NCBI GenBank assembly: GCA_944392105.1
Contig: CALXVM010000011.1
Coordinates: forward strand, 1 to 56,510
DNA: 56,510 nt
Direction: 5' to 3'
DNA from: an uncultured Clostridia bacterium
GTDB taxonomy: Bacteria; Bacillota; Clostridia; TANB77; CAG-508
This document shows positions 49,181 through 56,510 of this stretch, one piece after another. The position numbers were made by a program, and so were the translations under genes. Positions within the stretch are counted from its first letter, which is position 1, and the number at the start of each line of letters is the position of its first letter. The notes beneath the pieces are model-generated. The model saw only the letters and a list, made by a program, of their open reading frames with translations. It was not told the DNA's origin and ran no database searches.

Positions 49181-51916
49181 TTATTTTACATCATACCAAG
49201 ATGTTGCTTCTGATGTTTCTACATTAAGTGGTACATCTAATTTTACTGCATTTTCCATGCAGTCTTGTAAAATTTCTTTTACTTTTTCTTTTATTTTTTC
49301 ATTGCATTCTATAATAAGTTCATCGTGAATTTGTAAAACAAGTTTTGCATCTAAATTTTCTTCTTGTAGTTTGTTAAATACATTTATCATAGCAATTTTC
49401 ATTATGTCTGCTGCTGTTCCTTGTATTGGTGTGTTCATTGCTGCACGACTTCCAAATTGCCTTATCATATAGTTGTTAGACTTAAGTTCTGGAATGTATC
49501 TTCTTCTATGGAATAGGGTCTCTACATAACCGTCCTCTTTTGCCTTTTCTACTATATTATCCATAAAAGCTTTTACTCCATTATATTTTTCAAGATATTG
49601 TTTTATATATTCTTTTGCTTTTTTATTACTAATACCAAGTTGTTGAGCTAATCCATAGTCACTAATTCCATATACTATTCCAAAGTTTACGGCTTTTGCT
49701 TCACTTCTTTGTTCTTTTGTTACTTTTTCTATAGGTATGCCCAAAACCTTAGATGCTGCTTGTTTGTGTATGTCTTCGTTATTTTTAAATGCATCTATCA
49801 TATGCTTATCCTTAGAAATATGAGCTAGCACTCTTAACTCTATTTGTGAATAATCTGCATCAATAAATATACGTCCACCTTTAGTGTTAAAAGCCTTTCT
49901 TATTTGCTTGCCTTGTTCTACTCTTGTAGGAATATTTTGCAAATTAGGTTCTGTACTACTTATTCTTCCTGTTGCTGTTATTGTTTGATGGAAATATGAG
50001 TGTATTCTTTGTGTTTTAGCATTTATATATGGTATAAGCCCTTCTACATAAGTAGAATTTAGCTTTACTAAACTTCTATATTCTAGTATTTTTTCTATTA
50101 CAGGATGTTCTTGAAGTAGCTTTTCTAATATGTCTGAATCTGTAGAATAGCCAGTTTTTGTTTTTTTGTAAACTGGTAGTTTTAGTTTTTCAAATAAAAT
50201 TTTTCCTAGTTGTTGTGTTGAGTTTATATTAAACTCTTCTCCAACAGACATATAAATGTCTTGTTTAAGGCTTTCTATTTGTTCTTTTAGTTTGCTTCCA
50301 AATTCTATAAGTTCGTCTTTATCTATCGGCATACCATTAAATTGCATTTCTCCTAGAACTTTTACAAGTGGCATTTCTATATTGTTAAATAAGTCTAATA
50401 AATTTTCTTCTTCTAACTTTTTATAAGTAACTTCTGCAATTTTTTGTATTAAGTAGCTATACAAATCATTTTTTATTCTTTCATAATTATTTTCTTCTTC
50501 AATTCCTGTAAATAAGTCTAGTTGTCTATTTTGCTGTTTGCTTACACCATGCTTTTCTAAGTATTCATCTAAATAAATGTTTAAATATTGTATACTTAAA
50601 TTTTCTATTGTATATTTTGAATCTGTTGGATTTAGGTCATATGCAGATATTTTAGTATCGTAACATATTGCATTCATAGTAATTCCAAGTTGTTTTAAAA
50701 TAACATAGTCTTCTCCTAGGTCATGACCATATTTCTTTATATCTGTACCTTCAAACACTTCTTTAAATACTTCTACAAATTGTTTTTCATTGTTTACACT
50801 TACAGAAAATACTTTATTTTCTGCTTCTATATAAATACTAATACAAGTTATTTTTTTTCTAATTATTTTTTCTTCATCTTCGCACTTTTCCTTTAAAATT
50901 GAAAAAATTATTTTTTTACTTTCTTTAATTTTATTTATAACTTCTTCTATATATTTATTAGAAACAGCTATGTTTTTAGTGCTAAACAAGTCTTTACTTA
51001 AGTCTATTCCTTCACTTTCTGTACTTTTTTCTTTAAGGTTAAATCTTTCCATGAATCTATTAAAGTTTAGCTCTTTAAACTTTTCTGTTACTTTTTCTTT
51101 ATTCCATTCTTTTATTTTTAAATCTTCTATTTTGTTGTCTAGTGGGACTTCTCTATTAATTGTTCCAAGTGTTCTTGAAAGATATGCCATTTCCTTGTCA
51201 TTAACTAACTTTTCTTTTGTCTTTGGCTTTAAATCGTCTTTTTCGTCATCTATTGCTTTATATAGCCCATCTATTGTTTTATATTTTTTTATTAATTCTA
51301 ATGCTGTTTTTTCACCAATTCCAGATACTCCTGGTATATTGTCAGAAGTGTCTCCCATAAGACCTTTTACCTCTATAAGTTGTTTTGGTTTAATTCCATA
51401 TTTTTCTATAATTGCTTCTTCATCAAAATAGTCAACCTCTGTTTTTCCAACTTTTGTATGGGGAATTCTTATTGTAACTTTATTTGATGCAAGCTGAAAT
51501 GTATCTCTATCACCAGAAACAATTACAACATCCATTCCTTCTTTTTCAGCTTTTTTAGATAAAGTTCCTAATATGTCGTCTGCCTCATACGTTTCCTTTT
51601 CTATTATTGTTATATTCATATCTGTTAAAATCTCTTTAATAATTGGCATTTGCTCTGCAAGCTCATTTGGCATACCTTTTCTATTTGCTTTATATCCCTC
51701 ATACATTTTATGTCTTGCAGTAGGTGCTTTTAAGTCGAACGCAACTGCTATATAATCTGGCTTTATATCATCTAATACTTTAAATAATATTGCCAAAAAT
51801 CCATATACTGCATTCGTATACTTTCCATCTTTTGTTGTAAGCATTTTTGAGCCCATAATTCCATAAAATGCTCTATTTAAAATACTGTTTCCATCTATCA
51901 AAACTAATTTACTCAT
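49181..51916 (-). CDS. polA: DNA polymerase I
   Basis: A 911-residue polymerase. Residues 1-~290 are the 5'-3' exonuclease (LVLIDGNSILNRAFYG, VSGDRDTFQLAS, GVSGIGEKTALELI). The middle 3'-5' exonuclease-like region lacks the catalytic acidic residues (FSILKEK where active enzymes have DTET), so proofreading is probably absent, as in many Firmicutes. The polymerase domain has DADYSQIELRVLAHIS (about residue 690), YGISDYGLAQQL and the catalytic LQIHDELIIE (about 863). The start at 51916 is chosen because AGGAGATG lies just upstream and an earlier ATG at 51928 would overlap that site. Confidence 0.97.
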   Translation of the reverse strand: MSKLVLIDGNSILNRAFYGIMGSKMLTTKDGKYTNAVYGFLAILFKVLDDIKPDYIAVAFDLKAPTARHKMYEGYKANRKGMPNELAEQMPIIKEILTDMNITIIEKETYEADDILGTLSKKAEKEGMDVVIVSGDRDTFQLASNKVTIRIPHTKVGKTEVDYFDEEAIIEKYGIKPKQLIEVKGLMGDTSDNIPGVSGIGEKTALELIKKYKTIDGLYKAIDDEKDDLKPKTKEKLVNDKEMAYLSRTLGTINREVPLDNKIEDLKIKEWNKEKVTEKFKELNFNRFMERFNLKEKSTESEGIDLSKDLFSTKNIAVSNKYIEEVINKIKESKKIIFSILKEKCEDEEKIIRKKITCISIYIEAENKVFSVSVNNEKQFVEVFKEVFEGTDIKKYGHDLGEDYVILKQLGITMNAICYDTKISAYDLNPTDSKYTIENLSIQYLNIYLDEYLEKHGVSKQQNRQLDLFTGIEEENNYERIKNDLYSYLIQKIAEVTYKKLEEENLLDLFNNIEMPLVKVLGEMQFNGMPIDKDELIEFGSKLKEQIESLKQDIYMSVGEEFNINSTQQLGKILFEKLKLPVYKKTKTGYSTDSDILEKLLQEHPVIEKILEYRSLVKLNSTYVEGLIPYINAKTQRIHSYFHQTITATGRISSTEPNLQNIPTRVEQGKQIRKAFNTKGGRIFIDADYSQIELRVLAHISKDKHMIDAFKNNEDIHKQAASKVLGIPIEKVTKEQRSEAKAVNFGIVYGISDYGLAQQLGISNKKAKEYIKQYLEKYNGVKAFMDNIVEKAKEDGYVETLFHRRRYIPELKSNNYMIRQFGSRAAMNTPIQGTAADIMKIAMINVFNKLQEENLDAKLVLQIHDELIIECNEKIKEKVKEILQDCMENAVKLDVPLNVETSEATSWYDVK

Positions 51917-52043
51917 ATTTTTTCTCATCTCCTAATGCTTGTTTATTTATTAAATGTTTCTCTTTGGTTTTCTGAAAAAAAATTGTTGTCCTCTTCCATT
52001 TTTCTTCCTCATAAACCTTTAGTTCATTTTTTAAAGCTAATCC

Positions 52044-53267
52044 TTATAATTCTGTACCTAATTCTTTATCTACATTTATTAAGTCTAGTTCATTAACTTC
52101 TTTATATTCTTTAGTTCTATAATCAAATTCATAATATTTTTTATTTTCATTATCTTCTTCTATTTTAAATACAATTTTCCTTGGTAATTCTTTTGTGTCT
52201 TCATAAGCATAACTAGCTACATTTATTTTTTTTGCAAATTCTATATCAGTACTTTTTGATAGTATCCATTTAATAATTTCAACATAATCTGAATCTGTTG
52301 GTCTTCCTATTGTCTTTATATTTTTTATTCTTTCAATAAAATTCATTGCCTTTTCATCGAAGGTGTTTCCTTCTAAACCATTTGCAAGTTTGCCTAAAGC
52401 TTCATCTGTATAGTCTCCTCCAAAATTTTCTAAGTAACCTATACTTTTGTCTATTTCTTTTATTTCTTCATTATCTAGGCTTGCAAATTCATATTCATCT
52501 GCTTCTGTTTGTTTCAAATGGTGAGAATTTTTTTCGAATTCTTCTTTTGGAATAGCAAAATTTCTAGTTTTTAAACCAAACTTTAATCTTGCTGCATCAT
52601 AAGTAGGATCTGTTAAATAATCTTCTCCATTAGAATTACTTATCATTACATAATCGTGGTCATCTTCTGATAAAATAGTACTATCCAAGTCACATTTATA
52701 ACATAAATAATCATATATTGCTGCAAATGAAGCACATATTCCCCAATTTTTTGAAATTGATGTAAATATATTTCTTGAATATTTTTCATGAAAGTTTGCA
52801 TTAACTGTATGTTGTGATACGTTTAAATCATATGAAAGCATTATACCTGTTTGATTATATAAATATTTATATTTTTGTGTTTCTGTCCATTCTGGGTTTA
52901 TTCCGCTTATAATATCATCAAATATTTTTCCTCCTTCAAAAAATTCATCTGGGCTTATTGGTATTATCTTATTGCCGCCTGGCTTTTCAGTTTTAAATCT
53001 TACTTTGAATTCGGGGGCTACTTTTTTTATAACTTCCATGATACTTGCTTTTGGTATATACATGCTTGTTAGTATAGGAGAAATGTATTGTTTAAAATTT
53101 ACAAGTATATATTCTAAATCCTGCTCTGTAAGAGTATCAATGTCTTCAAATATAGAATTTCTAACTATTATCCTTCCATTTTTCTTTATATAAACTTGTC
53201 CTTGAAATGCAGTAATTTGTGGCAATTTGTCTGATTTGTCTAAATCTATAAATATTTTGTTATCCAT
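52044..53267 (-). CDS. transglutaminase-like cysteine protease-fold protein
   Basis: A 407-residue protein with no signal peptide or membrane segment. Residues ~140-225 carry a transglutaminase-like triad: Cys178 in NWGICASFAAIYDYLC, His204 in DDHDYVMIS and Asp220 in YLTDPTYDA. N- and C-terminal regions are unrecognised. Known members are amidases, proteases or inactive binding proteins; no substrate can be proposed. Neighbours (polA and a foreign radical-SAM pair) give no clue. AAAGGAG precedes the ATG. Confidence 0.7.
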   Translation of the reverse strand: MDNKIFIDLDKSDKLPQITAFQGQVYIKKNGRIIVRNSIFEDIDTLTEQDLEYILVNFKQYISPILTSMYIPKASIMEVIKKVAPEFKVRFKTEKPGGNKIIPISPDEFFEGGKIFDDIISGINPEWTETQKYKYLYNQTGIMLSYDLNVSQHTVNANFHEKYSRNIFTSISKNWGICASFAAIYDYLCYKCDLDSTILSEDDHDYVMISNSNGEDYLTDPTYDAARLKFGLKTRNFAIPKEEFEKNSHHLKQTEADEYEFASLDNEEIKEIDKSIGYLENFGGDYTDEALGKLANGLEGNTFDEKAMNFIERIKNIKTIGRPTDSDYVEIIKWILSKSTDIEFAKKINVASYAYEDTKELPRKIVFKIEEDNENKKYYEFDYRTKEYKEVNELDLINVDKELGTEL

Positions 53268-53443
53268 AGTTAGCTCCTTTTATTTCTCCAATATATTGTT
53301 TTAAAAATGAAAATTTACATTTTTCACTAAAAATAATATACCATATTTAGTAAAACTTTTCCACAAATTATCAATATAAATTTGAAACAATAAAAATCTA
53401 TCACATAAATAATTTTTTTACCACTCGTAGTATTTTAACTAAT

Positions 53444-53472
53444 TTGACGATTTATCAAAAATATGATACTAT
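53444..53472 (+). promoter_or_regulatory. promoter of the radical-SAM pair
   Basis: TTGACG and TACTAT on the plus strand are 17 bases apart, ~60 bases before the GTG start at 53531. Confidence 0.6.
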
Positions 53473-53530
53473 ATTATGTATACTTTAGCAATTTTTTATA
53501 AAAAAATTTTTTGTAAAAAGGAGAATTATT

Positions 53531-54790
53531 GTGAAAATCTATTTTTCTAACACCGGATGTATTTTAGAGTCCGAAGATTTTTTTCGCTTTTTGCGGCTAA
53601 CTGGAGGTGAAGAAACCAAAAACTTTGATGAGGCAGATGTAATCATTGCACATTTCTGTGCAATGTCTACAGAAAGTTTCGAAAACATACCACCGCATAT
53701 GGCAATTTTTCAAGGATTAAAAAAATATGGAAGCCCCACTCCCAAATTGTATATTGGCGGGTGTGCAACTGAAGTTGTGGATCTTAAAAAAAGATATCCG
53801 TTTGTCGACGGCGTATTCAGAAAAAGAAAAATGATTGAAGATTTGTCCAAATATTTTGGATATGATCCGAAACTGGATGAAAACTTACCCATTAACTATT
53901 ATGAATGTGTACGCATTCAAACCGGATGTATAAGAAATTGTGGGTTCTGTAAAAAAGGATACCTCAATATGCCATTAAACAGTAAAACACCTGACAAGGT
54001 TATCGCAGATGTCAAAAGCGCAGTATCTGCTGGTTTCCACAATATCATACTTTTAGCAGAAAATTCCACAGAATATGGAATCGACCTTGCAGTAAATGTA
54101 AGATTACTTGATTTACTTAAGTCCATCGTTCTAATTGACGAAGTTACTTCATTAAATGTTTGCGGACTTTGTATGGATGAATTGGCATTAAATCCTGAAT
54201 TGGTCAGTTTTTTGCGGGACTGTGAGAAAATCCACCAACTGCAAATTGAAATTCAGTCTTTGATTCCTGAAGTTAGGAAAAATATGGGACTTTCAAGCAG
54301 TGTAGAAGAAGTATTGAAAATCTTGAAATTACTTGAAAAAAAGTACATAATTACTAACATCATGTTGGGTTATCCAGGTGAAACTGACTCTGGTTTTGAC
54401 AAACAACTGAAACTTATGGAAGAACACGGTTTGTATTATGCTCAAGTAAATACGTATGATGATACACCATGTGTGCCTGCTCACAATTTAGAGCAGATTC
54501 CAAAAGAGATTGTAGCCAAAAGGATGCTAATATTTCTGGAAACACTAAAGCGCATTAGGGAAAAATTATCCCACCAAATCATAGCTGAGTCCAAGAAAAA
54601 CCCTATCGAATGCATTTATACAGCAACAGGGAATTTCGAAATGATTGGCTATAGTGCCATTGTAAAAGCACCTACTAATATAAAATATTCTAATGGTGAA
54701 AAAATTAAGTTCAGGATCACCAATGTGCAAGACCTAATCAGTCCGTCTGACCCTAATCAAAGTTTGGTTTTGAAAGGAAGCAGAGTATGA
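53531..54790 (+). CDS. MiaB/RimO/MtaB-like radical SAM methylthiotransferase
   Basis: A 419-residue protein with the three-part layout of methylthiotransferases. The N-terminal UPF0004-type domain has three Cys for a second iron-sulfur cluster (Cys10 in NTGC, Cys43 in HFCAMS, Cys78 in IGGCATE). The radical SAM domain has CIRNCGFC (Cys133, 137, 140). A C-terminal TRAM-like segment ends in KFRITNVQDLIS. It differs from MiaB and RimO in lacking the RG...SR stretch after the cluster (KKGYLNMPLNS here), so its tRNA, protein or other target is unknown. G+C is ~40% where counted, above the neighbours. The GTG start has AAGGAG seven bases upstream. It overlaps the next gene by ATGA. Confidence 0.82.
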   Translation: MKIYFSNTGCILESEDFFRFLRLTGGEETKNFDEADVIIAHFCAMSTESFENIPPHMAIFQGLKKYGSPTPKLYIGGCATEVVDLKKRYPFVDGVFRKRKMIEDLSKYFGYDPKLDENLPINYYECVRIQTGCIRNCGFCKKGYLNMPLNSKTPDKVIADVKSAVSAGFHNIILLAENSTEYGIDLAVNVRLLDLLKSIVLIDEVTSLNVCGLCMDELALNPELVSFLRDCEKIHQLQIEIQSLIPEVRKNMGLSSSVEEVLKILKLLEKKYIITNIMLGYPGETDSGFDKQLKLMEEHGLYYAQVNTYDDTPCVPAHNLEQIPKEIVAKRMLIFLETLKRIREKLSHQIIAESKKNPIECIYTATGNFEMIGYSAIVKAPTNIKYSNGEKIKFRITNVQDLISPSDPNQSLVLKGSRV

Positions 54791-55062
54791 AAGAATTTGA
54801 AGAGATTCTTGATCGGGCAGAACAAAACATTAAATACCCAGAAGAACTATTGGGCTTCGTATTAATTGGGCATAATTATAAGCCTGAAGCAAGAATTGCA
54901 GAACTCATTATGTTAAAGGATGTTTTTGATAGGCAGCAACAGGCTGGTTTTTCCGGCATAGTTGGATCTTCACGAGCAGAAAGAAGGGCTCTAGACCGAC
55001 AATTCAAGATAAAAAGCTCTAACGGCACAAATCGTAAGAAAAATAAGAAAAAGCGGAAATAA
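54787..55062 (+). CDS. 91-residue basic-tailed protein coupled to the radical-SAM gene
   Basis: I do not recognise this family. An acidic helical N-terminus (FEEILDRAEQNIKYPEELLG) is followed by helices rich in Ala, Arg and Glu (EARIAELIMLKDVFDRQQQ, SSRAERRALDRQF) and a strongly basic tail (NRKKNKKKRK) that could bind RNA or DNA. The start overlaps the radical-SAM stop (ATGA), which indicates translational coupling and a shared task. No membrane segment is present. Composition resembles the radical-SAM gene rather than the host. A perfect hairpin ends the unit. Confidence 0.75.
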   Translation: MKEFEEILDRAEQNIKYPEELLGFVLIGHNYKPEARIAELIMLKDVFDRQQQAGFSGIVGSSRAERRALDRQFKIKSSNGTNRKKNKKKRK

Positions 55063-55093
55063 GCAATAATCACAAAAATCGCATTGATTTTTA

Positions 55094-55130
55094 ATATAGC
55101 CACTATAAGCAAGACTTATAGTGGCTATAT
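55094..55130. terminator. terminator of the radical-SAM pair
   Basis: ATATAGCCACTATAAG and CTTATAGTGGCTATAT are perfect 16-bp inverted arms around a 5-base loop, 31 bases after the 91-residue gene. CCTTTTAAATT follows. Confidence 0.85.
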
Positions 55131-55418
55131 CCTTTTAAATTATCTAGTGACACAATTTTATTATTTATTTTCCTTATCTTTTTCTATTTTCTTCCTATAC
55201 CTATCTTCCTCTGGGCTTTTCCTATTTAACCACACACAATTGCGTACCCTGTCACTACTGGTCTCAATGCTTGACAATAAAGCTTTGTACGTCTATTTCA
55301 ATTCATCACAGCATTTGACCTACTATAGGCATCTAAAAAATCAATACTTTCTCACTGTCATAAGAGATTGATCATTTTTGTGGTAAAAATATATACCTTC
55401 CCCATCCTATATATTTAA
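55131..55418. other. intergenic region without a supported gene
   Basis: About 290 bases with a patch of higher G+C (55200-55330). Open frames here, up to 95 codons on the plus strand, have no ribosome binding site and no recognisable pattern. I see no repeat or hairpin apart from the terminator before it. Confidence 0.5.
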
Positions 55419-56438
55419 TTACTTTTTATTATTTAGCTTATTTGCTTCCAAAAGTAATTTATCAAAATCTGAAGTTATTTTTTGTTTCTTATTAAATTCA
55501 ATATACTCATTTTCAGCTTTATCTTCTGCTTGTTTTCTAGAAATCTTGCCCTTATCTTTCAATACATCATATTTTCTAAATTCCAAAAATTCATTTATAC
55601 TTTTTGCAAATTCTTTCATAGTAAATGTGTTTTCTCTTTCTACTAAGTCTTCTATATAATCAAAATAACCTGATACTGTTCTCTCAAGTCTTTTTATTTG
55701 TTTTTCATCTAAATAATTTTTAGCAATCATTACATCAGATTTCAAAATTCTTCCATCAGGAGAGTTTTTCCAAGTAGTTAGTCCCATATGTTCTTTTGTA
55801 TGATCCGCTTGTTGATAAATTATTTCTGCAGCAGTACTACCTGTAATCGCATAATGAAATTTGTTTTGAACCATTGCATAAAAATTATGAGTAATTTCAG
55901 AATCTTTATCATAGTCAATACTACATTCTGCAAATATGTCTGTTATTTGTTGCCATATTCTTCGTTCGCTTGTCCTAATTGAACGAATTCTTTCTAGTAA
56001 TTCTTTAAAATAGTCTTTGCCAAATTTTGGTCCATTTTTCAATAATTCATCATTTAGTACAAAACCTTTTTTAATGTATTCTTTTAATGTTTTAGTCGCC
56101 CATATTCTAAAATCTGTTGCTTCTTTTGAATTAACTCTATATCCAACCGCTATAATTGCATCTAAACTATAAAAAGTTAATTCTCTTGAAACTTTTCTAT
56201 TTCCTTCATTTTGAACTACTCTAATTTTTTGAGCAGTTGAATTTTCTTTTAATTCTCCTGTTTTAAAAATATTTTGTAGATGATAAGTTATATTATTTTC
56301 AGCAACATTAAATAATTTTGACATTGACTTTTGTGTCAACCAAAAATCTTCTTCATTATACAGAACTTCAACAGATACATTTTCGTTATTTTGACTTTGA
56401 TAAATTATTAAATCTCTTAAATCTTCTAATTTGCTCAA
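55419..56438 (-). CDS. RhuM family protein
   Basis: A 339-residue protein of the RhuM group. The N-terminus contains FWLTQKSMSKLFNVAENNITYHLQNIFKTGEL, a winged-helix/DNA-binding-like block. It is followed by VSRELTFYSLDAIIAVGYRVNS and FRIWATKTLKEYIKKGFVLND, the family's signature. The rest is helical, with KFHYAITGSTAAEIIYQQADHTKEHMGL near the middle. RhuM-type proteins are often in accessory and mobile regions; the name comes from a Salmonella pathogenicity island gene and the biochemical function is unknown. The start is TTG, supported by AAAGGATGG upstream. It may be a marker of an accessory island continuing past the window's right edge. Confidence 0.85.
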   Translation of the reverse strand: MSKLEDLRDLIIYQSQNNENVSVEVLYNEEDFWLTQKSMSKLFNVAENNITYHLQNIFKTGELKENSTAQKIRVVQNEGNRKVSRELTFYSLDAIIAVGYRVNSKEATDFRIWATKTLKEYIKKGFVLNDELLKNGPKFGKDYFKELLERIRSIRTSERRIWQQITDIFAECSIDYDKDSEITHNFYAMVQNKFHYAITGSTAAEIIYQQADHTKEHMGLTTWKNSPDGRILKSDVMIAKNYLDEKQIKRLERTVSGYFDYIEDLVERENTFTMKEFAKSINEFLEFRKYDVLKDKGKISRKQAEDKAENEYIEFNKKQKITSDFDKLLLEANKLNNKK

Positions 56439-56510
56439 GTTTTTACCATCCTTTTTATTAATTTATATTTTTATATACATTATTTCTTCTTGTGTCTATC
56501 ATATTAATAA

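Noticed and set aside
55084..55371. 95-codon plus-strand frame after the radical-SAM pair
   Set aside because: It begins inside the terminator hairpin, has no ribosome binding site and no recognisable pattern.

Overview
The window looks like chromosome from an uncultured, low-G+C Clostridia-type Firmicute. The base composition is strongly A+T rich, start sites carry AAGGAGG-type ribosome binding sites, and the gene set fits: ireB-ruvX-DUF1292, AddA, a T-box in front of ileS, a gap-pgk-tpiA-gpmI-eno glycolysis cluster, and two sporulation-associated genes (ytxC, ytaF) that suggest a spore-forming ancestry. A gut relative of the low-GC 'CAG' clostridia is my guess, not something the sequence proves. 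Almost all genes lie on the minus strand. There is no CRISPR array, rRNA or intact insertion sequence.

Layout. 1-5.1 kb: tRNA-Leu, an ABC-F ATPase, trxB-trxA, then DUF1292, ruvX and ireB. 5.1-9.3 kb: a three-gene set that reads as one transcription unit into ireB-ruvX. It encodes a small two-TM VirB2/TrbC-like protein, a large CpaE/MinD-like ATPase with two AT-hook motifs, and a membrane GAF plus degenerate GGDEF protein. 9.4-17.8 kb: a nested inverted repeat, then the tgt - WG-repeat protein - addA - pyrG operon. 18-21.1 kb: an accessory patch with a pilin-like BspA/DUF285 surface protein, a small XRE regulator with a nearby palindrome, a single-ORF fusion of MntA antitoxin and HepT toxin, and a second nested inverted repeat. 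21.1-26.7 kb: T-box-controlled ileS - HExxH protein - queA. 26.9-27.3 kb: a small, compositionally foreign gene with its own promoter and terminator. 27.3-34.5 kb: the glycolytic operon, with a YezG-like immunity gene inside it and a frameshift in pgk. 34.7-37.3 kb: a decayed IS256-type transposase and a frameshifted pilin-like FN3/GLUG surface protein. 37.7-45.7 kb: GH57 glucan enzyme with its DUF4912 partner, DUF4190, ytxC, a Ca2+ P-type ATPase and ytaF. 45.8-53.3 kb: HD hydrolase - secD - reduced secF, polA, and a transglutaminase-like protein. 53.4-56.5 kb: a compositionally foreign radical-SAM methylthiotransferase-like pair, and a RhuM-family gene.

The most notable signals are these: (i) the fused MntA-HepT, with a possible internal start for the toxin; (ii) a dispersed palindromic repeat family (GGGACCAGATC / GGGACCTGTCCC) whose copies begin at or within a few bases of a gene's stop codon; (iii) two nested inverted-repeat intergenic elements; (iv) the pilin/CpaE-like/dead-GGDEF gene set; (v) two plus-strand loci of foreign composition, each an isolated unit with its own promoter and terminator; and (vi) three frameshifts within 3.2 kb that can all be explained by the same one-base insertion context.
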